64,000 nucleotides of DNA. Origin: Coprinopsis marcescibilis (taxonomy: Eukaryota; Basidiomycota; Agaricomycetes; Agaricales; Psathyrellaceae). This document shows, one piece after another, positions 11,285 to 22,234 of the stretch. The position numbers and the translations under genes are program-made. Under the pieces are notes generated by a model. That model had not been told where the DNA came from and did no database searches. It saw only the letters and a program-made list of their open reading frames with translations. The DNA lies in assembly GCA_004369085.1 (NCBI GenBank), contig ML210250.1, positions 18,760 to 82,759 on the forward strand. The letters run 5' to 3'. Numbering within the stretch: the first letter of the stretch is position 1; every line of letters begins with the position of its first letter.

Positions 11285-13640
11285 ACGTCGTTAAAGTCGT
11301 CAACGTCTGTGAGCCCAAGGTTGCACAGCCCGAGTTCAGACGCGTCTAGCACGAGGCCGCCGGCGCAGTCGCCGATTGCGTGCACGTTCTATACTGGCTG
11401 ATTTGGAAGGGCGCGATGGGGATGGGAGGAGAAAGGCAAAGGTCAGTTAGTGGTAGTCGATGAAAAAATGGAGAGAAAGCGGAATCTAAAGCTGCTGAAG
11501 GACGAGCCTCACGGAAGCCCAACTCCAAAGACACCACTCCAACGACTTTAAAAAAGCAAGAGGAAAGATACAGCACGGCAAGGGGAGGAATGAAGAAGAC
11601 AGAACGCAGAATAATGTCGCGAGGCGCGTTAGAGTTTCGCATGGGATGATAGACCGGAGGCGGGAGGAGGAAGGCGCTCTTAAGTCTGGATGATGCCAGA
11701 CGCAGCAACGGGGCGGGAGGGAATGAGTTTATAGAAGCCGTCAGAGCAGCGAGAGCTGGTGCGAGGCAAACGAAAGCAAAAGCAAAAGCAAACGACCCGA
11801 CCCCGACCCCGATCAAACGCCCGAGCCAATGACGTCACACGAACCCGACATCAACCCCGCGCCGGCAACTGAACCAAGAAAGCGCACCGTATATCGAATA
11901 AACGGAAACTCACCACTTTGCCAACCGTCCTCCAAAAAGCGTAGTACAATCAAATTGGAGAGCTCTGCTGAAAGACGAATGCTTCCCGACGTACTCGGGT
12001 CGTTCGGAGGGTTCATATAGCTATAATAAGGCAGGTTGGTTGGTTGGTTGGTTAGTTGGTTGGGTGCGTTTAGTTACATTACAGGGACAGAGACGAAGAA
12101 GGAAGGACAAAGGGATTACGGGTGTTCGGACGACAAGGGGGAAGCGGCAGGGGAACGAGCCTCGATGGCGGAAATGTTGAAACAGGACATGCTGTAATCC
12201 TTAATGGGGTCGCCTTCTCGGTTGGATTGTCTGGAAGGGGGCGGGGCGTTAGCGATGCGGAAAGCGGAGAACAGAACAGAATAGAATAGAATAGGACAGG
12301 ACAGAGAGGTATCGAAACGCCAGACGAAGAACCGTAAGCCGGCGTGGGCCCTCCGCAAGACGAAGCGAAGGAAACCGGAGGGGAGGTATCCTCGATCCCC
12401 AACCCCAAACACAACCACCAAAACCAAAACCAAAACGCACCCAGTGAAGAAATCCAAGGGGATAGGGTTGAACCCGTGAAAACTGGTCAAGTCGAAACTG
12501 AGCGCGTCGCATACGGTGTTCGTGAACCGCTTGTGTTTCACCTGAGGGGTGATCGAAGATCGTGGGTGGTTTGACCAGTGTCGTCGCCTGTCGATGAACG
12601 CGCCTGGAGAGACTATCGCAGTAGGAGCGGGTGAATATGCAATGAACAGGCAGAGAACTGGGAGTATGTAGAGTAAAACACACAGGAGGTAGATCGTGGT
12701 ATGCAGAAGTAGAACGTGCAACAAAGAACAAGTGGCTACGTACCTGTAACACCCCCCTTCGCATCCCGCACGATAACACCCCCGTCCAGTTCAGCCGGGT
12801 AGGGCCCATTCGCATCAAAAGTCGTCTGCGAGACCCAAGTTGCATGTCCGTCCTTGCTTGACAGTGTGATTTGGCGGTTGGCGAGGACCGGGTGCGAGGA
12901 CAGATCGGACTGTAGGAAGCATATTGTGAACGTTGGTTAGTGCAAGTGCGAATAAGACAAGGGGAAGGGGTAGATATTGGATAAAGTCGTACGCACAGCA
13001 GTAGACCTCTTGCCGCCCTCAAAGCCTCATGGTCCCATCCCCACCCCTCCACAATTCCACCTCATCAGCAAGGATATCGATATCCGGGCCCCACTGCACG
13101 TAATGTACAACATTTCACGATTTCTACAACGCACGTAAGTCGTGGTCGCGTAATGAAAAGACAGGTGACATACCTTTGATAGTCCTGAGACCCTCGAGCG
13201 GGATCTGCTCGCTGAATCCATACTCCAGTACAGGCAATGAGAATCCGCAAGCCAGGTAGGACAACTGCGCCTTCCACGCGTACAATTGGCAGCGAGTCCG
13301 AAACTGCAATACCCTTCCAGGCCTCCTTCACCTCACCTGCACCAACACGCAATATCAGCATTCATCGGCATTCACAAGCACGCTGGAACCTCACCCAAAG
13401 AGCCAGTACCCTTGCCCCACTCATCAACAACAAACACGCACTCCACGACGCCATCCGTCGCACCAACACTGTACACGCCCCTCGCAGGTCCTTCGTAGGC
13501 TGGTGTTGGTGTAGAGAGTAAGTAGAGGGAGCACGACGGCGAGGACGAGAGCTTTCGTCAATCTCTTCGCTACTAACGGTGAATCTGCGGGCTTTCCAGT
13601 GGTACCGTGCACATCGTCCTCGTGAAATATGGCTGGAGCC
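11285..13640 (-). pseudogene. broken YtcJ-like amidohydrolase (Amidohydro_3), N-terminal part
   Basis: Successive minus-strand blocks match the order of this metal-dependent amidohydrolase family: a hydrophobic anchor (LVLAVVLPLLTL, about 13530), VVLPGL..ADSHC (about 13250), FSEQIPLEGLRTIKG, VEGWGWDHEAL (about 13045), DGHATWVS and DGGVIVRDAKGGVT (about 12750-12850), DALSFDLTSFHGFNPIPLDFF (about 12480-12540), DTSG-like and FLEDGWQ (about 11920-12000), and NVHAIGDCAGGLVLDASE (about 11340-11390). Several frameshifts separate adjacent blocks, for example between ADSHC and the following Glu-Tyr-Gly, and inside the WGWDH exon. The second His expected after DSH is lost. Homology ends near 11285, so the metal-site C-terminal half is missing. 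This is a decayed gene; long open frames on this strand here are chance. Confidence 0.7.
12032..12062. repeat. (GGTT)n microsatellite inside the amidohydrolase relic
   Basis: About seven GGTT units with one interruption. A second simple stretch, GAACA/GAATA/GGACA units, lies at about 12268-12304. Both fall in former intronic sequence. Confidence 0.7.
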
Positions 13641-14429
13641 TGTCCAGACCTTGGGTCGTTCTAGCTTCAGTCATCGCTTAGTCCAGAGTTTGAGGCCAGA
13701 CAGCGCGGACCACGGTGAACGGAGCAGGAAGAGAGTTACAGTGAAAGTGAGAGCAAAGAACGCCCGAGTCTGATCGCCGAAACCCGATCCGAATCCGTCC
13801 AACTTTCAGGACAACATACTTACCCTCGAAACAGCACGGCTCGATAAACGACATTACAAGTGTACTTGGATGGTCAATGGCGCTCTGGCGAATAGCAGAA
13901 GTGTTATCGTCAGCGGTCGGGCTCGGTATACATACCACCGCGGATTGATCGCGTCGCTCTTTGGTCACTCCAGAAGCTTGTCTAGAGCTTGCAGACGTTG
14001 AACAGGTGCGCATAAAAAGCGTAACATAGCATATTCCGGAATCCGCGTTGATACCGCGTCACAAATAATTTTCTCTGAATATCTGCAGTAGCCAATCCGT
14101 TTCTAATCCCGAATCCAACTCGATCCCGCTACAAACTTGGCACTTGCTCGACTCCAACCCGCTTGAAACTGCACCGTCTCTTCCCACCCCGATCTGTGCT
14201 TTCAGTCCAAAGTAAAGCATTGCACTATGCTTCATGTCAATCATCACGCAAATATCGGTGATAGTGCAAAATAAGACATACTGGTGGATTTGGATGTATG
14301 TTGGTTTTAATCAGAGCTTGTGTCAGGGCCTTCAACCCAATCAGTAATTCTAGCTGTCTTCATCCTGGCCAAGTGCTGCTTGAAGTTCTATGATCATTGA
14401 AATCAGCACAAAGCAAAAATAGCTGAAAA
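13641..14429. other. intergenic, no gene seen
   Basis: Only short frames lie upstream of the amidohydrolase relic. From about 14280 the base composition becomes A-rich as the tandem array begins. Confidence 0.4.
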
Positions 14430-15790
14430 TGCATGTAATACACACCCCCTATAAGATGGAGAGGTTGGGATCAGCACTGAGGAAAGACAGCATTAAGGTA
14501 AAATACAAACCATCTATGGGATGGAATAAGCAAGGGAATTTAATAGCAAGGTATAACACTTACTGCCTATAAGATGGGCAAGCATGGGGAATAACTTATA
14601 AACACCAAAGGAATATCACATCTAAGCTCTAATACGCACCATCTGTATAATGGAAGAAGCATGGTAAAATATAAATCAGCACCAGGGTGATACTGTATTG
14701 GTCTAAATGCACCTGCTATAGAATGGAAGTGTCTGAATTAGCACCAAAGTAGTAAATATGTTATTGAAATAGATTTCACACCAGCTATATGATGAAAAAT
14801 TATGAGGTATTAGCACTGAAAAAGGACGGCCTTGAGGTAAGGTACAAACAGTCTATGGGATGAAACAAGCATTAGCATAAAGAAAATATAATATCAAGGT
14901 ATGATACTTACTGCCTATGAGGGAACAAATGTGGGAATCAGGAGTAAGGAAATATAGTATTGAGGAAAGATACAAACAGTCTATCCAGTGGAACAAGCAT
15001 GGTTGGAGCATGGACTATCAGCATAAAGGGTATATGACAGTGAGGTACACAGCAGGCAACACACCGACTATTGAGAAGAAAGTATACATGGAATCAGCAC
15101 AAGGAAATATAGGATCAAGAGGAAACACATACTTCCTATAAAAGTAGACAAGCATGCCACAATGTGAAATTAGCACTTGCTGTTGACCTATATGTCAAAT
15201 TATAGTACTCACAGGCTATAATGAACAAGTGAGGGAGGCAGCATTGAGCATGGATATAGCATCAAGATAAAGAACACACCGTCTATGAGATGAAATGGGC
15301 ATAGGGAGTCAATACAGAGATAATACAATGTTAGAATGAACTACAAACAATCTATAGAACATTCAGTATGGATTATAAAAACAGGGGCATATGGTTCAAG
15401 GTACAATACTTACCTCCTATGAGATGGGACAGGCATGCAAGGTCAGCACCAGGGAAATACAGCTCTTTCAGGAAGTTTAAATATTTATACGCACAGCCTA
15501 TAAGATGGAACAAGCACAGGAGTCAGCACCCAGAGAATATGATGTCAAGTTGAAATACAAACATCCTATAAGATCATTAAGATGGAATGAGTGTGGGTTA
15601 TCAGCACGGGGGAATACAGGTTTGAGGTTTTATACGCACAGGCTATGACATTGAATGTAGGAGTCACCAAGAGAATATGATGTCAAGGTGTAATGGGCAT
15701 GGAATGAGCATGGAGAATTAGCAACAAGGATATAAGGTATCCTGGTGTAATATGCACCTTCTATAAGACAAAATGAGCAAAAGTGATCAG
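14430..15790. repeat. degenerate minisatellite, about 19 units of ~70 bp
   Basis: A core like CTATAAGATGGAACAAGCATG, often preceded by TAATACGCAC or TACAAAC and followed by TCAGCACNAAGGAATA, recurs with spacings mostly of 55-80 bp. Examples lie near 14449, 14508, 14563, 14638, 14710, 14780, 14850, 14975, 15212, 15281, 15352, 15415, 15500, 15566, 15643 and 15757. Units are strongly diverged, so the array is old. Open frames in it (for example 14917-15141) are by-products of the repeat and not genes. Confidence 0.75.
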
Positions 15791-16000
15791 AAATTGGCCC
15801 AACAAACCAAAGGAAATCATACCAAGTATTTTACTACAATGTTGGTTAGTATCCGTTCCACCTGGGACACCACATCCATTGATGGCCTAGACACTTTGCC
15901 GGACCCAAGCATGGGAAGCACCTGAACCTGATTCCCACCACAGCTATTTGATGTTGTGAGCCAAGCGACAAATTATTCTCGAAGTATTCAGTCGAAGTTC

Positions 16001-17287
16001 TCACCAAGTGTACCGGTTTGAGTTGGGTTTGAGCAAGACAGATTTACCACATCCGCTGCATCTTGCCGTACGGAGGTAACTCCTAAACTCTACAGCACTC
16101 ATTACAATGGTCTCGTTCGGCTCAGCAATATATGGTTTATCGCCAGTTGCTATCTCCGTGATGGTCTTGCCACTGTTGACGGTCAGATCGTACCTACCCT
16201 CCGCAATATAGGGAGCCATTATTCCCTGGATATTGGGATTACTGGCCCACTCATTGAGGATGAATTGGCCAAGGACCTATCAACATGAGCGCATGCATCG
16301 ACCCATGGCAAGCTTTGTCGAACACCTACTTTGAAGGCGTTCACAAATTCCCTTGGAACCATGTGCGGGCGCCCGAGAGGATCCATAACCTTAACGGTCG
16401 CCAGATATAGCTTAGAGGGTCCGGATTGCGGCGGCTCGATGAAGAACTTCAGCGCCGCAGTCTGCTCTGCGGCAGCTGCCCTGAGATGTCCTATTTCCAT
16501 TGTCAGAAGCCGGTCTCTCCGCATTTGGTATTGAGCGGCCAGAACCTAGATCTCTCAGTCATACGAAATGGCTGCAGGAGTTGTCAAAGACCTACCAAGA
16601 AATCTGTCTTGAAGCTTTCGACATCACGGAAACAGGCGGCAATCGTTTGAGAGATCGCTTGGGATCTGATGCTAGCTGAACTGACTCCCAACAGCTCTTC
16701 AAGCAATCTCGCCTTTGCGCGTAACGCTCTAAACGGCTTGTTAGAAGGTACCTAATAAATTCAGGGTATAAGAAAACGCACTCAACAAGCTCGCGTTGTC
16801 GAGCTTCCAAAGCAGCATCTCTTGGTGGAATCTCGGACGCCGATAGGTCTTGCACCAGCTTGTCGATCTTGCCGCGCAATTCAACCACGTCCTCTTTGTT
16901 CTGGATATTGAGCTACACGATGACCATCAGGACGTCTGCAAGCCTTGGAAGCCTCGTTGCAGTCCCTCTTACCTCTACGACTTTGAGCACTTTGCAAACT
17001 GCATCCAAAGCCCCTTTTGCGATCGACCCTCCTGGTACGGCCTCGACAACCGATGCGCCTACATCTGCGATGACGGTCACTGTTTGCAGAACTCTCCGCC
17101 CGAAGAAGATGCCCCTCGGTCTACTATCACTCTCAATCGCAGGAGCAGCAAGCTCGGTGCTAATCCATGTCGATCGTGAAATCAAGGTACCAATCGCAGG
17201 ACGTTCATCCTCCAGGCGGAAAGTGGTGTTGAATCGAGAAAAGAGTCGCTTGAGAATAGTCTTTGGAGTATGCGGCGGTGTCTGCAT
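16001..17287 (-). CDS. helical MLKL-N-terminus-like protein with C-terminal ubiquitin-like domain
   Basis: Five exons splice in frame: 17287-16973, 16912-16782, 16728-16596, 16545-16330, 16276-16001 (356 aa). Residues ~65-190 repeat the helical pattern of the 9.6-kb paralogue (KGALDAVCKVLKVVE, NKEDVVELRGKID), continuing through ELVEALRAKARLLEELLG. Residues ~244-345 look like the fungal ubiquitin-like domain found beside NLR and kinase modules: VKVMDPLGRP, then GRYDL, ETIVMS and a CSGCGK pair (Cys 338, 341). There is no NTPase or kinase domain, so it resembles a NLR N-terminal adaptor on its own. The upstream ATG used by the short paralogue is ATA here; translation most likely starts at the conserved internal Met (MQTPP). 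The C-terminus just after CSGCG may hide one more intron. No disabling change seen. Confidence 0.65.
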
Positions 17288-17358
17288 GGATGACGAATTT
17301 CAAAGGTTGTGGTTCGTGTTGAGGGCGTCGTTTAGCAGATATCCCAGCGTTGACCACG

Positions 17359-17424
17359 ACTCAAACAGGAATGAGCCTCGTGCCTATCGTCTGGCATGTT
17401 GTGGACACCAGAAGATAAAAATAG
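17359..17424 (-). promoter_or_regulatory. conserved upstream block of the helical-ULD gene
   Basis: It contains the 25-bp block (17359-17383) identical to that of the paralogue at 10271-10295, and the same GATAAAAATAG (17414-17424) further from the gene. Confidence 0.4.
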
Positions 17425-17699
17425 AGTATGTACTGTTCGGCGCAACGTAGCCTGCAGCATTGGGCACTGCAGCGAAAGGCCCATTTCGAGCTCGCCAACA
17501 TGTTGAAACTTAAGAGATTTTAAGACTTAAGAAATTCAGAACCTAGGTCCTACTGAAAACGATCATTTGATAAATTATGGGAGACTGCAAAGACAAATGT
17601 GTAACGAGGAGGTCGCTGAAAGTCGGTTGTAGTAGTAGCATTGATGCCCTTGACTTTAGCCTGCTTCGCTGACTTTGAATTTCCTGAGGGTGTCCCAAG

Positions 17700-18510
17700 T
17701 GACTCTGTGAGCGAGCGCCTACAAGTTTGGGTCAGATGATCCTCAGCGCCGGCCGAATACAGTTAGAAATTTGGCGGGCAGAATGCTTCATCTCACCCTC
17801 ACGTTGACCATAACATCAACTGGGTGAACCTTTCCGAACGAGCCCAACACTGGACGGGAATAACGCCCGTCGCAGGTGCATTCGTAGAGTTTGAACTTCG
17901 CGTTGGGCATCGCGTCGTTCGTTGGGCACCCTGCGAACGCCGGGGCCGCGGACCTCTAGACCATTCGCAAACAAAAACACCGTGCCTCAAGGATATCGAG
18001 AGCCCAATCGTAGTCCTGCACTGAGGTAAATGGTGGTGGAGGACGATCAGCGTTTGTTGTTGGGCGTGCAGGCGATTCTCCTGTACGTTCCAACGACATA
18101 ATACTGGGGCGATGACAGTACCAGTACACCAGAGCCCGGATTGCAGCCAAGAAAACACTTGGCCAATATCTGGTAACCTTTCACACAGGGTTCGCTGACA
18201 GTCGGTTCTGACCGCATTGCAGCCATGCAAGGGCATGTTTGTAGCCTGCTTTCATGGCGCCTGCCTTGACCTCCAAGAGAGCGAAGGATCTCGAAGACCT
18301 GGGAGTTTGATTTCCAGCCCGTTGCAAAAGTCGTTGCTGGAGCGATCGTCGGTTGCCGGGGAGTTTCCCCAGTGAGAGTCTGCGAGTTTGGGTTAACCAT
18401 CTTCGGCACCTAACGAATACAGTTAGCAAGGATGCACTCACCATAGTTGCATCCCGCGCATGGCGAGAGTAGCCCGCCTCGTTTCACACTCGCGGTGCGG
18501 TGACTACGCC
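17700..18510 (-). repeat. dispersed element, copies 2 and 3
   Basis: 18181-18510 matches 10340-10660, keeping RAGNQTP..EVKAGA.KAGYKHALA on the minus strand. 17700-17870 matches the upstream part again (AAGTTTGGGT, GAATACAGTTAG, CGTTGACCA, AACTGGGTGA). An insertion of about 700 bp therefore separates the helical-ULD gene from this element, compared with the first paralogue. Confidence 0.5.
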
Positions 18511-19608
18511 ACGTCGAGTCTGTTAACAGGCTCCCCTCCGACCATCAGTGGTCGACCCGGATTCGATCTGGAATGGATGAAGGAACGAGTGGATTACGAG
18601 TACAATGGATCCAAAGAGAGTTTCAAAGCATCCACCCGTAAACCAGGGCCCCTAACACGCCACCTGAGTTCAAGAGCGAATGCGCCCACGAGCCATGCTA
18701 CCAGAATGCTGAACGCAATATTCCCTTGTCCCTCTCGAGTCTAAGCCACAATGAATAGATAGAGAGGGAATCCAATAGGAATCAAAGCAGCCTGCACATG
18801 GCAGACCGCCGACACGCCATCTGCCCACACGACTGTCCAAATGAAACCCGCATCAATGATAGAAAAAATATGAACGAACTGTAAAAGCCAATCTTCTCCT
18901 CCTCTCTTGTCCCCCGTCATCCCGACAGAATGTCCGGGCAAGAAAGAAAAAGAGGGAAAGGGATGAGATGCAGAGAAAGGAGCGACGAGCCCCAAGGCCA
19001 AGCCGGCCACCATCTCATCACAGTCCCATCCTCGACCACTCACCAAACTCCAATTACACAGTCTACCGTGTTAAGGATCATATAGCACCGCAGGATACCG
19101 CTTGGAGCTCATCGTTGAAATTTTCGTATCGTTGAACTCGAAAGTCTACCGCTGAGGGTTGGCGTTGATGTTGGATACAAGAAGAGGAAGACCTGCCACA
19201 CGAGCGATGGAGCTTGGAACTGCACAGCCACGACAATCTAATCTAATCTAGTCACGTCTAAATCCTGATTATGTTCAGCGCATCTTATAGAACCAACCTA
19301 CCGATGTCCCACTGGGCCACGCAGCATGCGACTCCGGTCTATATGAAATCGTCATACTTGTACTAACGCCCTCTAAGGTATCCTATTAGGCCAGGATGTG
19401 TAGCTTGGAGATCAACGATGAATCAGGGTCGAGCCGTTGAGACAACAGCTGATCAATTATCGTGTACGGTTCTCTTGGGGTGGCAGGCCACCGCAGCACA
19501 GACTCGAGGGGATGCGTTAATCTCGGGGGTGCTGGTTTGGACGCAGATGAACAGTAATATATTATTACTACTTAGTTTCTTGCTCAGGTATGCCGCCATA
19601 TAGCTAGG
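18030..19608. repeat. left part of duplicated block A, no gene
   Basis: Non-coding sequence here reappears in order at about 29.4-31.1 kb. Shared stretches include GCATCCACCCG (18629; 30133), TCGAGTCT.AGCCAC.ATGAATAG (18736; 30211) and TTGGCGTTGATGTTG (19158; 30753). No convincing gene lies in it. Confidence 0.65.
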
Positions 19609-20992
19609 TTAAACATTACTATTTGTATGGCGCGACGTCGAGTCTGCAGAGGCTTCGATTTCAACCCTCACCGGAGGTTTCCTCGATTCTCCAGACAACT
19701 GGTTGGAGTTGCCGCTTGGAGACTGGCTTGGGTCAGTAAGGATGGTGGTAAGCTGCGGGTAAGAGTTCATGCCGGTGGTAGTAATCCCTGATATTCCAGT
19801 TCCCTTTGCTTGACTCGTAGAGATAGCACCGGATGTGTCTGTCGCTGCTCGCACCATTAGCCAAGGTTCGTGCGTTTGCAACTCTCACACACCGTCATCG
19901 CTCTCGTCTTTGGAGTTGTCACTGCCATTGTGGCGCTTTCTATTTCTCCAAACTCGATATAGATAGGTGACGAGAACCAAACTGTTGCACGTTAGAAGAG
20001 CCAGAATAACCTGGTTGAAGTTTGTGATTCAGCAGAAGGGAATATCATAAAGGCTGTAAACGGACCTGAAAATTGCCGCTAAAGGTGATGGGGATTGAGT
20101 TAAACGTCCGCATCATTTCGCGCGGATAATTCATGAGCTGAACAATGTGAACGGCGTGGAGAGCTTCGACAGCGACGAGAGAGGTCCCAAAAGCGAAACA
20201 CGCAATGACCACGTTCCTGTCGGCCTTTGGGAGTTTCATTCTCGAGAGAATGTAGCTCGGCCAAGCAGCGAGCCATACGGTCGCGGCGATGCCAACTGTA
20301 AGGTAATGTGGTTCACAACTGTATCGTTCAGGCTAATCGCATGGATTGAACGTACGTGTTAGTTGCACAATTGCTGTCCGTGTGGTATAGACACAAGCCT
20401 CGGAAGGTCGCGCTGGTAGTGGGACCCCACAGAGGAAGATTGTGGAAAGCAGAACCGCGATAAGCATGAGCACGAATGCGCAGAAAGAGCCTTGAGAGAT
20501 AGTTTTGTTGACCCCTGGCGGAATTATGCGAACAGTAGTGACGAGGATGGAGAATCGCGCAGTCCTAATATAGTCAGTTGATGCGCCGACATAGCTGAGT
20601 TGATCCTACCAGATGGATAATGGGGTGATAAAGAATGGAATCCAGCTAAGAAAGTTCTGGACGACTTCGGAATATGTGTCTGCCAAGATAGTATATCAGC
20701 CAGAGAAGGTCGCGTGAGTTGTTCTTGCATACCGCGTGGTCTCAGAATATGGCAGATGTAAAATGCAGCTATGAAAGCCACAAAAAGGGCGGATACGAGC
20801 GCCCAGAAGTCATCCCACCACAGTTGCTGCCTTTTGAATCGATGGTACAGCCGAATACACGTCACGAGTATAGAGAGAAAATGAAGGGAAACCACGGCCG
20901 CTTTGTTCGGAGCCTACAATGAGCCCCTGACGTGACATAATGACAATGTAGCACTCACTAAAGGCACTGTTTATGGCTTCCAGCGAGGCCAT
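19609..20992 (-). CDS. fungal rhodopsin-domain-type seven-helix protein, copy A
   Basis: Seven exons join in frame: 20992-20959, 20900-20733, 20679-20610, 20564-20356, 20295-20066, 20010-19893, 19844-19609 (354 aa). Markers of the family are RLYHRFKRQQLWWDDFWAL after helix 1, IIPPG..KTIS, GIPLPARPSEAC-type loop and YRVWRNRK after the last helix, with about seven hydrophobic segments and a Ser/Thr-rich tail ending SADSTSRH. It resembles the fungal rhodopsin domain (PF20684) proteins, of unknown ligand. I chose the ATG in good context (ACCATGG) over one seven codons upstream because copy F lacks the latter. The exon-2 acceptor is AAAG here, weaker than TATAG in copies B and F. It is transcribed divergently from the TPR-CHAT gene. 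Confidence 0.8.
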
Positions 20993-21053
20993 GGTTGGCG
21001 TTAGGGGTAGCACCAGAATTCTACATACCCGTTGAAAAGCAAGGATGCGAAGA

Positions 21054-21060
21054 CTTTATA
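21054..21060 (-). promoter_or_regulatory. TATA box of rhodopsin-like copy A
   Basis: TATAAAG about 62 nt before the chosen ATG. The same box at the same distance occurs before copies B (33053-33063, TATATAAAG) and F (62869-62875, TATAAAG), and the flanking sequence is conserved too. Confidence 0.6.
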
Positions 21061-22126
21061 GAGTATAACTTACCATACTCCTGGGTGCACTTTGCGTAAG
21101 ATGATCTGGCAGTGAGCTCTCATGTGAGCGCTGCGGAAGGTATTCTGATGAATTCAGAATGCCGGACCCTAGGTAAAATGCTATTTATAGTAAGAATAAA
21201 TGCAGTGTATACACATTCGCTTGACATGTAGTGTACACACAGGAGTTCAGGTTGAGTCCAAGGGCGGAAGGCATGTGAATCGGAACCTTTTTGTCTTTGT
21301 AATGCCCTGAACAGGGTCGGAGGCACCAGGAGTCCTCAGGCAAGTTGCCCTTCAGCCCGGATGGAACTCTAGGGCTTATAGATGCCTTCCGCACGGCCGC
21401 AGGTCGTCCCACGCAGAAATTAAAATCGATTACCTTTGTCCACTGTTCCCAAACTGCTGGGTACTGCTTTCGTAACATCACGTAATACTTCTTCGTCCGT
21501 GTCCTACTCGACAGTCTCGACTCACTCATACAAGTACCATGTTAGCTGTAGCGCCGAAACTGAGCTGGGTTCAACGGTCACATCTATCCAGGATCTCCAT
21601 CTCATGGGCAATTGATCTTAGATCCAGGTATAAATTTTACCTTCCGTTATCGCTCAGACAGACTCAGGCTCTGAGCCAACGGTCTCTACCGTGCTGAGAA
21701 ATGCAAGCAACTTCGGAGGTAATTGTCAAATCAGCGCTCTGGAGGGCAGCATCTAGGCTGATGGAGACGTCCAATATTAATAGTAGTACTAGTAGTGAAT
21801 TTACTTCTCAGTGACAGGTCCGGCGTGCATTTGCAAAAGTGCTGGCAAACGCCGACAAACTTGAGTCTTGGTCTGGTAGGTATGGATTCCGTGCGTCATG
21901 CGCCCCACATCTGCACAGTGCGAGCTCCAGTCGCTCCAGAAACTCTATACTGTGCGCCCATGTTTGTATGAACAACCGTATATAGAAACATGCGGGGTAG
22001 CTCCACGGTATTGTGGAACTACCCTAAGGCGGGTATCCGGCCATGTACCTTGCTGTAGTATACAAGGTGGGACGCACCCGCACTATAGAGATGGAGTGCT
22101 GCGAAGGAGCCACTTGCGTCACACAG
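21061..22126. other. shared divergent intergenic region
   Basis: About 1.2 kb separate the ATGs of the rhodopsin-like and TPR-CHAT genes. The half near the rhodopsin gene (to about 21690) is conserved upstream of copies B (to about 34240) and F (from about 61990), including a stretch reading MLRK..PAVWEQWTKVI in copy A. The corresponding frame is broken by a stop in copy B, so conservation looks regulatory or by descent and not coding. Confidence 0.5.
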
Positions 22127-22133
22127 TATATAA
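22127..22133 (+). promoter_or_regulatory. TATA box candidate of the TPR-CHAT gene
   Basis: TATATAA lies about 100 nt upstream of the ATG at 22235. Confidence 0.4.
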
Positions 22134-22234
22134 CTTTCTGGAGCAGCCTATTATAATTACAGTTTTGCAAACCAGACATCCGAGCTACTCTATCTAACGC
22201 ATTCTACACCGCGGATACCACACCACAGAGACCT

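Noticed and set aside
12116..13052. Two long overlapping minus-strand frames (over 200 codons)
   Set aside because: They run across frameshifted amidohydrolase blocks and former introns; each shows family motifs for only short parts.
14430..15790. CRISPR-like array
   Set aside because: The repeats are tandem, degenerate and without unique spacers, in a eukaryotic context; it is a minisatellite.
20990..21013. Upstream in-frame ATG for rhodopsin-like copies A and B
   Set aside because: Copy F has no ATG at the equivalent site, while the downstream ATG is shared by all and has better context.
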